From: Gossypium raimondii
Taxonomy: Eukaryota; Streptophyta; Magnoliopsida; Malvales; Malvaceae
DNA: 64,000 nucleotides
Assembly (NCBI RefSeq): GCF_025698545.1
Contig: NC_068566.1
Coordinates: 48,153,192-48,217,191 of the forward strand
Direction of reading: 5' to 3'
This document shows, one piece after another, positions 24,268 through 36,795 of the stretch. The position numbers and the translations under genes are program-made. Below the pieces are notes generated by a model that was given only the letters and a program-made list of their open reading frames with translations, did not search any database and was not told where the DNA came from. Position 1 is the first letter of the stretch. Every line of letters begins with the position of its first letter.

Positions 24268-26152
24268 ATGGAAGGGTTGGAACAGTGGAAAGATCAATTA
24301 GAGCAGTTGAAGAGTCAATTGGAGCCATGGAAGAATCAGTTGGAGAAATGTTTGCATGAAGTCATTGAGTATTTGAATCAAATACCCCCTGTTCAGTTAT
24401 ATGCTGCTATTGCTGTCTTGCTCATTTCTACCCTCTTGCTTTTGTCCAGTAAGTATAAATGTTGTTAGTATTATTTATTGAAGAATTAGTTTGTAGTTTT
24501 TCATTAGTTTTTAGATTTTTTCCCTTAAAATCTTGGTTTGTATGCATTTTAGAATTTGAAATATTATTCTTTTAACCACAAAATAAGTTGTAATTATAAC
24601 ATTTTTATCAAGAATATGTTTTTTATGATGTATGCAGTGAAATTGTATTGTTTTTCTGATGTTAAAAGAATGATTGTTTGATTTAGTTAGTTGCTTAAAT
24701 CATGATCATTTAGATTGAATATTGTAGAATCCTATTAGATTGCAATGGTGCCAAGGGCAATATCTTTATATGATTTCGCATTCTATTAAGTATTGTGTTT
24801 TGGGGCAGTATTCTGGATATATTTGGTTGCTTATTGGAGTGTAAACTTTGAGTTATATGTGCTTACGTTTTGCGCATTCTTTGTCTTGCAGTTCGCTTGT
24901 TCAAACGCGCAAAATCTAATACCGTTATACTCACTGGCCTTAGTGGAAGTGGTAAAACTGTTCTTTTCTATCAGGTATGAAGTGCCATTACTTGGTTCAT
25001 GGTGCATGTTTTTTCCAATTTAAGCTAAATTATCTTGTTATATGATATGCTACATAAGTGTGCATTTTGTTAGAAGGCATAGTGATGTAATGTTGTCATA
25101 ACTTTCTTGAAATCTTTTGCATGTCAGCTTCGTGATGGTTCTGTGCATCAGGGTACCATTACATCTATGGAGCCAAATGAGAGCACTATCGTGCTAAATT
25201 CTGATAGTAATAAGGTAGTTGACCTTAATCCAGGTTTCTGAACTAGTTATACTTTCTCGGTTTTCGTACTATCTATCTTACTTCATTCTCTTGTAGCCAA
25301 TTTTACGTTTGGGTCATTCTCTTAAATTGAACCGACTCTAACCATTCCTTTTTTATCTATTCTTGAAAGAAGCGTAAAAGCAAGCCTGTCCATATTGTTG
25401 ATGTACCCGGGCATTCTCGACTGCGTCCCAAACTGGATGAGTTCTTACCTCGAGCAGCTGGCATTGTGTTTGTTGTTGATTCTTTGGAGTTCTTGCCGAA
25501 CTGCCATTTAGCTTCAGAGTAAGAATAAGATATAAGGATGCACACACTTCACCTGCAAGTCTCTTCTTTCTCCGTTTTCCCCCACCCCATTCCTGATTAC
25601 CGAAAAGGAATTGGATGCAATGTTGCTCGCAGGTATCTGTATGATATTCTGACTAAGGCCAGTGTGGTCAAGAAGAAAATTCCAGTTCTCATCTGCTGTA
25701 ACAAAAACGATAAAGTGACGGCTCATACCAAGGAGTTCATCAGAAAGCAAATGGAAAAGGAAATGTATGACCCCGAGTACATTTGTCCTACATGTTTCTA
25801 TTTTGCTTAAGCATTTTCTTTTGCAATATCCCTAATTAGATAACGTACTATTTCTTTCAATAGATAGAAACTTACCAGGTCCTACTTACATAAACACGTG
25901 TATCTATTCCATTCATTCTTCCTAATTTGTACTTAAATTTATCTACTTTTACCATTTTGTAGTGATAAACTGCGGGCATCAAGAAGTGCAATATCAGCAG
26001 CTGATATTTCGAATGACTTCACTCTGGGGGTACCTGAAGAACCATTTACATTCTCTCAGTGTAGAAACAAAGTTACGGTTGCGGAATCTTCTGGTTTAAC
26101 CGGTGAGGTTGGTCAAGTAGAACAGTTTATCTGGGAATGTGTAAAGCCCTAG
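24268..26152 (+). CDS. SRPRB: Signal recognition particle receptor subunit beta
   Basis: Membrane GTPase that anchors the SRP receptor alpha subunit at the ER. Six exons: 24268-24448, 24892-24974, 25128-25214, 25370-25518, 25633-25764 and 25963-26152. Total 822 nt, 273 aa. Residues 1-35 form an amphipathic, glutamine-rich helix with near repeats (QLEQLKSQLEPWKNQLEK). A single membrane segment follows (LYAAIAVLLISTLLLLSS, about 44-61). GTPase motifs: GLSGSGKT (G1), DVPGH (G3) and NKND (G4). The C-terminus is GLTGEVGQVEQFIWECVKP. The protein starts ME-G-L and no earlier in-frame ATG suits. Sequence is intact and typical of the family. Confidence 0.95.
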
Positions 26153-26737
26153 GCTAAATCATTTTTCTTTCTTTTTTATTGTAAACCTGTTTAAAAAGCT
26201 GGTTTGATAATTTCATCTCGAACATTGATCGAGTTTAGGAAAATGAGTCTAGGAAAACTGGTGAATTAGTAAGAGAAAACTGATTTGCACAAGTGTTGTG
26301 ATGAGAGTGATTAGGAAAATGATTATCATACTTTGTGTTAAATTATTTTATCAACTGCCAATATCTTTAACTGTATCTAAGCTCAGGAGAATCTCCTTCA
26401 TGAATTAATTTCCATGCTCTCTAGATTTTAAGAACATGTTGAACAAACACTTCACACACACATTTGTCAAAACTCTGCCTTGATCTTTAGCCTAAATCCA
26501 ATAACACAGGCTACAACACCATCACCATGCACTGTTCTTGGTTCCATTCATTAGATTGGCAGACTGTTGAAAGGTTAAAGCTATGTAGCTAATGCAGTTT
26601 CCTCCATCTTTTCCTGTATTTGTGGAAGTAATTACGATCTCTTATGGTAATCCGATATTCATAGGTGATGGATATTAGTTTTGTTTGTTATATGATATGA
26701 TTGTCATTGCATATGGAGGTTCTTGTATGAGGAATTG

Positions 26738-27061
26738 GATTGTATTTTACCCTGTTTACTTAAAAAATGGGAAAATTAATCTTTGTACATTAGATTAAAG
26801 AGCAAATTGGTCATTCTGTTAAAATATTTATCCATTTTTACTGATATTTTGTGAACCACGTTAGTTGCAACAATAGAAATATACGAGACTTTTAACAATA
26901 AAAATTTGTTTTTTGATCAAAGAGCAAATTTGCCCTTTAACCATGTCAATCTGTTTTTTGAGCAAAGAGCAAATTTGCTCTTTAACTATGTCAATTTGTT
27001 TTTTAATCTAACGTAAGTATTAATTTGCTCATTATTTGAATAAATGGGGTAAAATATAATC
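26738..27061. repeat. Palindromic MITE-like repeat, TATTTTACCC family, copy 1
   Basis: The left end GATTGTATTTTACCC pairs with the right end, whose reverse complement is GATTATATTTTACCCC. Inside, the phrase AAAGAGCAAATTTGC-like recurs. No frame. I recall this family as abundant in cotton. Target duplication was not identified, so superfamily is not assigned. Confidence 0.55.
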
Positions 27062-27295
27062 TGACTCTTAGTTCAAAGTTCTCCATGGAGAGCGTTGAGA
27101 TGTATTTCTGTAAGGGCAAATGCATTTGGATGTTCAGTAACTTCTTAACACTGCATAACAGTAATATATCACAATCTATAATTTATATAAGTTTTCAGTG
27201 CGATATCAACAATCAGATATCACAATCTATAATTTATATGATAAAACTTCTCAGTGTATCACAATTTATATAATATAACTAGTCAGAACAATAAC

Positions 27296-27346
27296 AGTTG
27301 GCACAGCGTAACCCACAGGTCCCAGGATTGAAACCTGGCTCTGATA
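27296..27346 (+). pseudogene. Truncated initiator tRNA-Met pseudogene
   Basis: The stretch ACCCACAGGTCCCAGGAT then TGAAACCTGGCTCTGATA matches the 3' half of plant initiator tRNA-Met (anticodon 3' arm, T arm, acceptor strand) with one change in the T loop. The preceding AGTTGGCACAGCG resembles its D-arm region. About 17 nt, covering the rest of the D arm and the anticodon itself, are missing. It cannot fold as a tRNA. The acceptor continues TGAG rather than CCA. This is a relic or a short retroposed tRNA piece. Confidence 0.75.
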
Positions 27347-28251
27347 TGAGTTGCTTCCTTTCGCTCTAATATATATTTTTTACTTTCCACTGCTCGACTT
27401 TTGTAATCCTTTAATGTCACCACATTTGCCGTGCCATACGTATTGATGAAGCTGTTTTGCATTCAGAGCCAAGCTCAAATGCATGCCCATGAATCTGATG
27501 GTGGTGAAAAGAACCTTCTTGGCTCAAGGACTGAAGCTCCAGCCATACTGCTTAGCAGTACATGAAAACCACAATATTCTTATTTCAACAACAATCAAAT
27601 TTCCATGTGGAAGAGTTACAAAAAAATAAGAAAACAATATTAATGATAAAATTAAGATATGGGGTATAAGAAAAAAGTGATTTTTTTATGACATGTTATA
27701 GAATTTGATTGATCTCAACTTGAGAAACAAAGCTTGAAGTTGGACTGAAATTAGAACAAAACTGAACTGAGAATGGAGTTTGAGTTTTAAGTTTCATTTT
27801 CGAGTTTTCAAGGCCCACCATATCTTGCAATATTGACTAAACAACATGATCTATGGCAGATAAAAAAGAACATTCTAAAATGAAAATGCACTTTCATATC
27901 ATATGATCCACATAAAAGTGGATCATATATCTGATTGATTGTAAATTAGAACTCCCAATACAAAGTTAAAAAAGAGAAGGAAGCTAGCTACTCTCAAGTT
28001 TAACAAGTATCCTTAGGCATATATGCCACTGTAAATATCCAACAAATGACCAAACGTGAAAAAGAAAATACAAAGGAGGGGACACTCCTTCCACAAGAAT
28101 AGAATAATTCCAGGATCAACTATCAACTAATATCCCCACATCACTTACACTTGTCTCTATCCTCATTGCTCACCATTAACTTCTCTTTTTTTTTTTTTCC
28201 AATAACGAAATTGTTACAATGGGCAGAAAGGAACTTGAGGGGAGAAAAAAT
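27347..28251. other. Intergenic DNA and 3' UTR of RPN9
   Basis: AT-rich, with no supported gene. The part right of about 28050 is probably RPN9 3' UTR, including a T-rich run at 28185-28199. Confidence 0.4.
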
Positions 28252-31200
28252 TCATGCTGCAACAAGATCAGGTGTTTCAGCTTCGATTGATAACCAAGCG
28301 GTTTGTACTTTGCCTACCCAATTATCCAACCTGTCACGTAAGGATTTGATCTGTGGAATTCCCAGAACTCTCGGCTGCACCCAGGAGACATGAACTGTAC
28401 CCTCAACTTGATCAATTGTGCCCTCAATCAGATGAACCTGCAATTGTGATTCAAATGAAAGGTTATACAAGTAATCCATGCGATAGCTAGTGGTTGTAGA
28501 CATAAGTGCAATCAAAAGCATGCAGTGATGCAAAAGCTCATATGAGAAGGAAATGGAGAGACTGGACTTGTACAAAGATGCAACTTACAGACAAGCTCTT
28601 CATAAGAAGATGCTCAACATCCTCAATGGACAGTTTTGTTCGCTCAGCAATAACTTTTAAAGGTATGGTTCGGTCTTCGGATGGGCGGCTGCATGAAAAC
28701 ACATTGTAGTTTAGCTTTTAACTATACATACAGATATCAGCAACATACAGAGGACACTGCAAACACACACCTGAAGATAATCTCCATTAAGCATAGAATA
28801 TTGATTTTTTCGGACAGCTTCTTCTCATTCTCAACCAAGGCTGGTTGTGCCCTCAATGCAGCATTGTGCACATGACACAATTCTTGATAGCGAGCTAGAT
28901 CACCTGAGTTGAAGGCCTGGAGGATATGGTAAAGCCACTCAACCCTAGTCCCAAGAAGACTTGTTATCTGTAAAAGATGCGAAGGATGTCATCATCTCAA
29001 ACATAACAGAAGTGTATATATGTATGTACATAGAATAAAGCAATGATAATCAGAAAGAAAAAAACCTATAACACAAGAGTGGCCTTTCACATCATCCCCC
29101 CGAAAGACAAATAAGCATGCAACTGCAATAGCATAAAAGAAAATACAAAAATGAAAAGAACCTATAATCATATGGCACTTTCCAATCACTACTTAGGCTC
29201 CCTTGCACCTCCACATATATCTAACCTCAACATCTCAGACTGGTCTTATCAGCCTTACTTTAGTGCAATTATTAAAGTCCATACTATGAACTATCAACTG
29301 TACGTAATTACACAAAAAATAGTATTTCTTATCTGTTTGTTTACACATTTTAACATTTGAATCAACATCAAACCAAAGATGTTCATTCATACCAAATTGT
29401 CTACTACTAGACAGCATGATTCCATATGAGCAAGCATTTTGTTTGTAGCACAAGTAAATTTACTTTCATTCTAGGCATTGAAATGTTTCATTCCCTTGGA
29501 AAAAGTTCCAACTTTCAGGTTGAACCATGCCTACAAGTAAATCTACGAAGCTAATCGATTCTCATTGTTATGCATCTATATTCCTTGTGTTCCTACAATG
29601 GACAATCAACCACTACATCACAACATTTTAAATGGGTCTTCTACTGCTTCCAAAGTTATTGACATTCTTTATTTAACCAAAGCTTGATTAACAGCCTAAA
29701 CCAGGTTAAAACTAAAATCAGATTTTAAATGAAAATAGCAATATGCCTCAATGAACCATACTATCAGACAAATAGCATTATCAACCATTAAAGGTTAACT
29801 AATACGTGCTTAACTTGTTAATGGCAAACAAGGATGAATAACATTTCGATTAAATAGAGGAACAAACAACCATCATGACATGAAACAATTCTGTCTGTAA
29901 AAATATTAAAAAAGAATATTCAGCTACAATCTATGGTGAAATTAGAAAGTTGGTCTTCTTACAATGGGATGTGCAAGCAGTTCTCCAAAGTTGTATATGT
30001 CATCACCCAGAAGAGCAGAAAGGGACAGATCAAATGCCAAATCCTACATAATTTAAAGGATAAAAATAAAATGAAATGAAGTCAAAGGATAAAAATATCT
30101 ACTGGCCAAATAAAAGCATTAAACTTTCTTTAGTTTATTTATTTATCCATCTATTTTAATGACAGGAGTGTAAGGATAAGCACCACCTCAGCCTTCCAGC
30201 TGGAAGGCTGACTACTTAAGCACATCAGCTATACCACAATCAGCATTAATTCCATACAGAGGTATGTCATTTTTATGGAGGATTTATTGTCGATTACATA
30301 CCTGGAAACTTGAGTTATCTTTGTTATTATAAAATTTAGATATTGAAAGGGACGTGGCATGAAAGAAAAGGATGAAACTAGTAATACAAAAATTTAGACT
30401 TCCAAGGCACTGCTGGGCATGAGTTGGTTGATAAAACAATAATTTCTTACAGGGACTCTGAGGAACAAGGAGTTTGTAACATCAAATCTTGATTAATAAG
30501 TAAAACTGACGAGCTCTAGTAGTATCACAAGAAAGTACAATTTCCCTGCCAGAGAACACATAAACCCATAAAAACGTACCAGCTTAAAGGATTCTGACAG
30601 GGATGCCACAGATGTGTATGCAAGATAAAGGAGAGCACTTCTGTAGAAATCAGCAAATTCTTGGCGAAATTTATGGTATTGAGATGAAACCCAATAATAG
30701 CTAGCATATACAGAAGGATCTATGTCAGTCATACTGTCAAGAGTACTCTTTCCATCATCAAGAAGTTTCTTGCACTCCTTTCGGTCACCCTGCTCAAGCT
30801 TAAATTTGGCAATTTGCATCTTAATATAAATAATTGGCTCTTCTATGCGCTGCTCTTTAGTAGCCTGAAGCTTTTCGATCACACCTTCAAGATAACTAGT
30901 AGAAGCTTCTTTGTCAGAATACTGCCGAGAAACTATAACAGCAAAATGTGCAAGCTTGAGAAGATTAATCTTGGTCTCAAAGTCAGTGATAAAATTATGA
31001 TACAACTGTATCAGTGCATCTCCAGCCTGAAAATTAAGAGAAACAAGTTATAGGAAGTATAATCTTCTAGCCAACATCTAGCTCGTCGGGTACACTTGGT
31101 TCTTTGCTACCACACTTATTTATCCATGCATGAACGTATATAAACACAAAGCCTTTTCTTCAATAATGAAAACCATTAACTGAACCACACTCCAGATTAA

Positions 31201-32084
31201 TTATCCAAATAAGACGTACTAAATGACCCAATAGGAAATCATGATAAAATTCAACATGTAACACGAAAAAACAAGAGGGATGAGAGAATGTAACCAATAG
31301 GAAATCATGATAAAATTCAACATGTAACACGAAAAAACAAGAGGGATGAGAGAATGTAACATAAGCTTGCCTCCCAAAATTTTCCTGTCTACAATCAAGA
31401 ATCCTAAAATAAGATGTCAAAGCTTTAGAAGCTAATGTTTCATATATCATATGATTTGACAAAGATATAACATAGTCTTGCTCCTTAAACTCTCCATTCT
31501 GCAATTAAGTAAACATTTTTTTTCTAAAAGCAAACATATAAAGCCTTAGAAACTAATATTTAGCTAACTTCCTGCATTGCAGCTCACGCAGAACAGAATA
31601 TTTCCTCTAAAAAATTTTACAAGTCAACAACAATTTCCATGCTTTGGCATCTTCTATTTAAAAAAAAATTACAATAAACAGGTAGAAGGGAAAATTCAAC
31701 TGAAACTACTTTCTCGAATCATCTTTGAGTTATCGAAAATCAAAGTGATAAGCATTTTTATAATTTCTCTTCAATTTAAAACTAAAAAGAAAAGAAAATT
31801 ATCCAAATGGAACCCCAGTTCTAAACCAAAATCCTAATTCCTCAAACTCAATTAGGGAAAAAAACAACTCCATTCAAAAACTTTAATATAGAAGAGATCT
31901 ACAAAACCCTAAACCAAAAAAAAGAGAGAGAAACCTGAAAGACGGTGAGAGCAACGAACTGTTCAAGCTTGAGAGTGAGCTGATGCCAAAGCTTCTTCTG
32001 ATACAGATCTGCTAGAGAACTATACCAGTCGGCTAGCTCTGGATGCTCATTTCGAAGAGATTCCAGGTACTGCAAGGCCGCCAT
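28252..32084 (-). CDS. RPN9: 26S proteasome regulatory subunit RPN9 (PSMD13)
   Basis: Non-ATPase lid subunit of the 19S regulatory particle. Six exons: 31935-32084, 30580-31026, 29963-30043, 28771-28967, 28589-28688 and 28252-28437. Joined length gives 386 aa, the length I recall for Arabidopsis RPN9. It starts MAALQYLESLRNEHPELADW. The helical-repeat body contains KFKLEQGDRKECKKLLDDGK and SALLYLAYTSVASLSESFKL. The C-terminal PCI winged-helix is seen in IPLKVIAERTKLSIEDVEHL and VSWVQPRVLGIPQIKSLRDR, ending PDLVAA. Intron 1 (908 bp) carries a 66-bp tandem duplication. No defects. Confidence 0.96.
31228..31359. repeat. Tandem duplication, 66 bp x 2, in RPN9 intron 1
   Basis: Two adjacent copies, starting CCAATAGGAAATCATG and ending GAGAGAATGTAA, are essentially identical (31228-31293 and 31294-31359). 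High identity implies a recent slip or unequal exchange. Confidence 0.92.
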
Positions 32085-33411
32085 GGATCCCGATTCCACT
32101 ACACAGTCGAAGAGAAGCTGAAGCGTAAAGAGGGTTTTTTTTTTCAATTTCTTTTTTCAATTTTGGTTTTTTCTATTATTTATTGAACTCTGAAAAAAAT
32201 GATGTTTTGTGTGTCTTGTGCCCAAAGAAAAGAATAACGGAACCCGAGAAAGGCAAAAGATATCGGGCCGGGCATGTTGTGTTGTACTAAAAAGTAAAGT
32301 GGGTCGGGTTACGCAACGAATTTGGTTCATAGTGCTACTTTTTTTAATATTAGAAGTTATTGTATTTTGTCTCTCTAATTAAAAATTTAAATAAATTAAT
32401 GTTTCTATGTTATATTAAAAATAACTTAATTTTTCTGATAAAAATTTTATTTATTTTCATTGTTAAAATTGATTCTCATACTTAAAAAAACAAATTAGTC
32501 TATGTACATTAGACCAAAAAGTAAGTCGATCCTTCATTAAAATTTTTATCTATTTTATTTTAAAACCGATTCCTATACAACATATGGTAAATGTGGCATG
32601 TCATGTATTAATATTTGGTTATCCCGCTAATTAGGTCAATTTTTAATAGTATAAATTGATGAAACTTTTAATAAAAAGACTAATTTACTTTTTATCTAAT
32701 GTATAAGAATTATTTTACTCATTTTTTGAGTAAAGAGGACACAATGCAATTTAACATGTAGTATAACAACTTTCATGGTACTTTTATCTTTTGTAATTAG
32801 ACAAAATATTTGTATTTAATTCTAATTATAAATACATATAATATAGTTTTTATTTTTATTTTTTGGCAAGTAAAATTATATTTTATTATTTTTCAAATGA
32901 GTCATTTGAACAGGTCGGACCAAGTAGAAGCGAATTTTAAAAAAAGTTATTTATTATATTAATATTAATAATTTGTTTTGTTTTATATACACCATAAAAG
33001 AATATACATTAAACATTTTAATTGCACTAAAATTTCATTCAGCATGATAATGTATTGCAAGTTTTTCTTTCACTACCATGAAAATGTTTATTTTATTTTA
33101 TAAAAATAATTAATGATTACGAGCCAATCAAAATAATTAATGATATGCAAAATTTTCATCGTTATGCTTTATGCATGTCATTTGGTTGGACAATTACATT
33201 TTATTCTAAAAAATTATAATTTAATTTTTTATAGACATAAAATAGTTAAAATTAAATTTAAGTAGAAATGAAAAGAAGGATTTAAATTTAGACGTGATTT
33301 ATTAGATATACAGTGGGTAACGTTTCCATGATGTATATATATGGTTTGATGTTTATAGATGACATGCAAATTATTCCAATGAAGTTGAAGTAGCATTGTA
33401 GCAGCATGCTT
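32085..33411. other. Promoter side of RPN9 and AT-rich intergenic DNA
   Basis: 32085-32300 is the leader and promoter of RPN9. The rest is AT-rich without open frames, apart from the repeat at 32356-32752. Confidence 0.4.
32356..32752. repeat. Palindromic MITE-like repeat, TATTTTACCC family, copy 2 (diverged)
   Basis: The left end GTTATTGTATTTTGTCTCTC pairs with the right-end phrase GAGTAAAGAGGACACAATGC read in reverse complement. Internal words about AAAAAGTAAGTCGATCC resemble the copies at 26738 and 33728. Boundaries are approximate. Confidence 0.4.
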
Positions 33412-34807
33412 TTAGATCCTAGATGCAGTACATTCTTCAAGGAGCTTTAGTAAATTATGTTCCGGAGCACTTAGAGACGGTAAGATCATACGATTTGAGG
33501 TCGGCCGAGGTTTGGTTCCGACAGTAGCTTCGGATTCGGATTGAGATTGAAGGGTGCCTCCATCTTGCATAACCGGCAAGTCGGCTCTCCTCCGTACGCT
33601 AGCTGATACACGCTCCTTCCATATTCTTCCGTCCTAATCACGACAATATATTATATATGTAATGCAAAGCATATATCCATGAATTTTATGGGTGAAAGTA
33701 ATATGGAAGCTATTATATTAAGAGTCTGATTGTATTTTACTCTCTTTATTAAGCTTTATATGTTAAATTAAATAGTAAAATGATCATTCTGTTAAAAATT
33801 GTACCATATATAATTGTTTAGTTATATTATTAACTACGTCGATTTTAAACAGTCAAAATGAATGAAATGTTTAACAAAAATAACCGCTTTGTTCTTTGAT
33901 CTAATATTCAAAAACTAATTTATTTATTTTTTAAGTAAAGAAGACAAAATACAATTTCTAATACAAAATCCTCTAGGGTAGTTTGGTCTATAGAATAGTG
34001 AACTTATATGGTGAGATTATCACATAATCATGGCCAACTATACTAATAGGTACTCAAGCCAACAAGACAAGTCTCCGGAGCTTACATTTAGAATTGAAGG
34101 CTCAGGCAATGGGCATTGAATCGGCTGGTCGTTGTCCAAAGGTTCAATTGGATGTTCTACCGGTTTAAACTCCACCGCTACTTCGATTCCATGAGCAGTA
34201 GTAGGGGCAGCAGTGGCCGCTGCTACTGTTGCAACATCCGGAATTGGAGGCACCACTTCCCCTTCCACCTGAACCACAAGTGAGGCAATTCATTAGTCAT
34301 GTTACGCAAACTAAAATCCAGGTACGACATTAAAGGGGTTGGAAGTTGCCTCAGCCTAAAATTTATGAAATTTTAAGTTATTACATAATTTTTAATAAAT
34401 TTTTTATTTAATCGAAAAGAATCAAGCAAAAGAAAATAGAAGCAACATTAGCCTAACAGGCATTGAATTAAATGGCGAAAGAGCCAAAACAATCCAAAAG
34501 CAGATTCTATGAAATAAAACAGATTATTAATTAGGAGATCTGGGTTTAGCTTGGTGATTTTTATGAAATAAATCCCAAAACCAAGGCAACTAAAGGACTA
34601 ATTCGTATAAAAAAATGGTCAAAAGCACATTAAGGAAACATTCAAGCAAGTATAACAACCAAAGAATCAGACAGATCACAAGATTAATGCAAAACAAGAC
34701 ACAAAAGAAGAAATAAAAAATAATGATTTAGATTTTCTTACAAGAGCACTCTGGGATCGTCGATGACCAGCTTTGCCAACAGAAAATCTAGGAAAAAGAC
34801 CAACCAT
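33412..34807 (-). CDS. Small conserved plant protein of unknown function
   Basis: Three exons: 34742-34807, 34086-34268 and 33412-33633. Total 471 nt, 156 aa. Exon 1 encodes MVGLFPRFSVGKAGHRRSQS. Exon 2 is alanine-rich, then EVAVEFKPVEHPIEPLDNDQ and PIQCPLPEPSILN. Exon 3 begins DGRIWKERVSASVRRRADLP and ends PSLSAPEHNLLKLLEECTA. I recall this arrangement as a conserved angiosperm protein that databases label by mistake as a cystic-fibrosis-regulator relative. No domain with known activity is visible. Clustered Arg-Arg-x-Ser and the WKER(V/A)S segment look like regulatory phosphorylation sites (inference). No membrane segment or signal peptide. Confidence 0.85.
33728..33956. repeat. Palindromic MITE-like repeat, TATTTTACCC family, copy 3
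   Basis: Located in the second intron of the small conserved gene. The left end GATTGTATTTTACTCTC pairs with the right end AAGACAAAATACAATTT. The internal phrase GATCATTCTGTTAAAA is shared with copy 1 at 26738. Confidence 0.5.
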
Positions 34808-36082
34808 GTTGTTGTCTATTTCCCAGCTATGGGAAACTCTATTTCAGACAAAAGGGTCCTCAGATCTTAGATCCGTTGAAAGCCAAAAATAAAAAAAGTC
34901 AACTGGGAACCAGAGTTATATGCTGCAATAACAAATGGTGATGACGTTACAGGTTCTGTGAAGAGACAAGCATAAAAGGACAGAGAAGATGATAAGAGTG
35001 GGGCAACTTTAGGTTAGGGTTGGCTTTAGTTTAAGCTTGCTTTGCGTAATGGGTGTTTTTTGTGTCTGATAAGATTAGATTCTCGTTTTCTTTCTTTTTT
35101 TTCTTACCATTTGCTTTTGTTAGTGTAATAAATAATATTTAACTAGAAACATGAAAATCAGTAGAGAAAAGGGTGATAATGGAGAGAAAAGAAAAGGACA
35201 TTTGGAGTGGACAGAATCTATCGTAAGAGTGTAGTTGACAACACAGAGGCAGGCAACAAGCATTTGTCCCAAACCACACCTATCTAGCTGGATATTGCGG
35301 TTTTTTTTTTCCTAAAATGATTTTAAGTTGAATTAATATTCTTCACTTGTTCATGAGTCAAATCAGATCTAAATATAATATTAATATATTTTAAGTTTCT
35401 CTAAGTTCACTTATATTTGCAAAAAAATAATTTAAACTCATTTTAGGCCCGTTCATATTATTTTTAATTTTTTAAAATATTTATTTCATTTTAATTTCAT
35501 ATTAAATAAATTTTATATTTTTATATTTATTAGATTTTTATATAATCATCTTAATATTATTTTAACGTTTACATTAAAATAATATTATATATACAATATA
35601 AGTTTTATTTTTTAATATACTATAAATTACATAAAATATAAAAATAATATAATATGAATTATTATAAACTTACCTTATCTTTTCAATTAATACAAAAGCT
35701 ATCACAAGTTGATATATTTAGCTAGACATGGCAAAATCCAACATTAGTAATGTGAGTTCAAAACATATAATCAAATTCATATAATTAATAACTAAAATAC
35801 ATATTAATTCAATTCACTTTCAAATCAACATTTCAATTCCATAATCATATTCAACTCTCATCTATTTATTTGAACATTAAAGTTTATCATTTGTTTCAAT
35901 ATTTCTTTTTACACTCATCACGTAATTAGTTATAAAAAGTAAATATTTAAATATAATTTATCGTAGTTGCTCCGACAATGATTATGACATCCTATAACTT
36001 AAATCTATCGATCAAACCGAATATGAGATGTTACAAAATTCCTTTCTATAACAATTTCTTCTTATTCGAACTTTCCTTGCAA
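34808..36082. other. AT-rich intergenic DNA left of the repeat block
   Basis: The first 250 bp are the leader and promoter of the minus-strand small gene. The rest is very AT-rich with no supported frame. Confidence 0.4.
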
Positions 36083-36180
36083 ACATCGTCTTCAAATCCC
36101 ATGTCAAGCCAACATCTTTATTCTTTTAACATATCTTTACTCTTTCTCTATGTATCCTTAATTTATTCCTTTCCCTCAAA
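36083..36180. repeat. Helicase-exon-like fragment in left repeat block
   Basis: AACATCGTCTTCAAATCCCA then TGTCAAGC (36083-36110) matches exon 5 of the RH5 gene (48842-48870 region) almost base for base. The following CAACATCTTTATTCTTT-like sequence, to about 36180, matches 42878-42960 instead. The same fusion therefore exists in both repeat blocks flanking the NLR gene. Confidence 0.55.
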
Positions 36181-36795
36181 TTTTGTTTTAAGGTATATTT
36201 GGACCACAGAGAATAATTTAATGAAAGCACAATTATTAGGGTAATAATTATATTCTCATGTAATTACAAAGAATTATAATTCCCTAGGCGTGTTTAGGTG
36301 ACACAATGTAATTATATCGTAATTTCTTGTTTCATGTTTGACCATACAAATTGTAATTATACAGTTAAATAATTTATATTTTTAAAAATATTAATTACTA
36401 TAAAATTATTAGTATGATACAAAATTTAAGCAAGTAACAAAAGTTAAAATCAAATCATCATATATATTATGTTAGTCCAAAAAGTAGTTGATAATATGAT
36501 TACTAAAACATAAGAAAAATAAACATCATATACAATTTTATCTAATTATTCTAGTACATATTTGTTGTGTTATTCACTCTTTAATATTTAACATATGCTC
36601 ATTATCATATTTTGTTAGTCATTGATCGAGTTCATCATCGTCATCTAAATTTGAATTTGTATCATTATGATTATCAATAGATTCTTTCATGTAGTTTTCA
36701 AAGTATGAGTTATCTCAATTCCACCTTTGATTGAAATTATGAAATATACAAGAAGCTAGTACGATCTAACCTTTTTTTTTTTTGCACTATACTAA

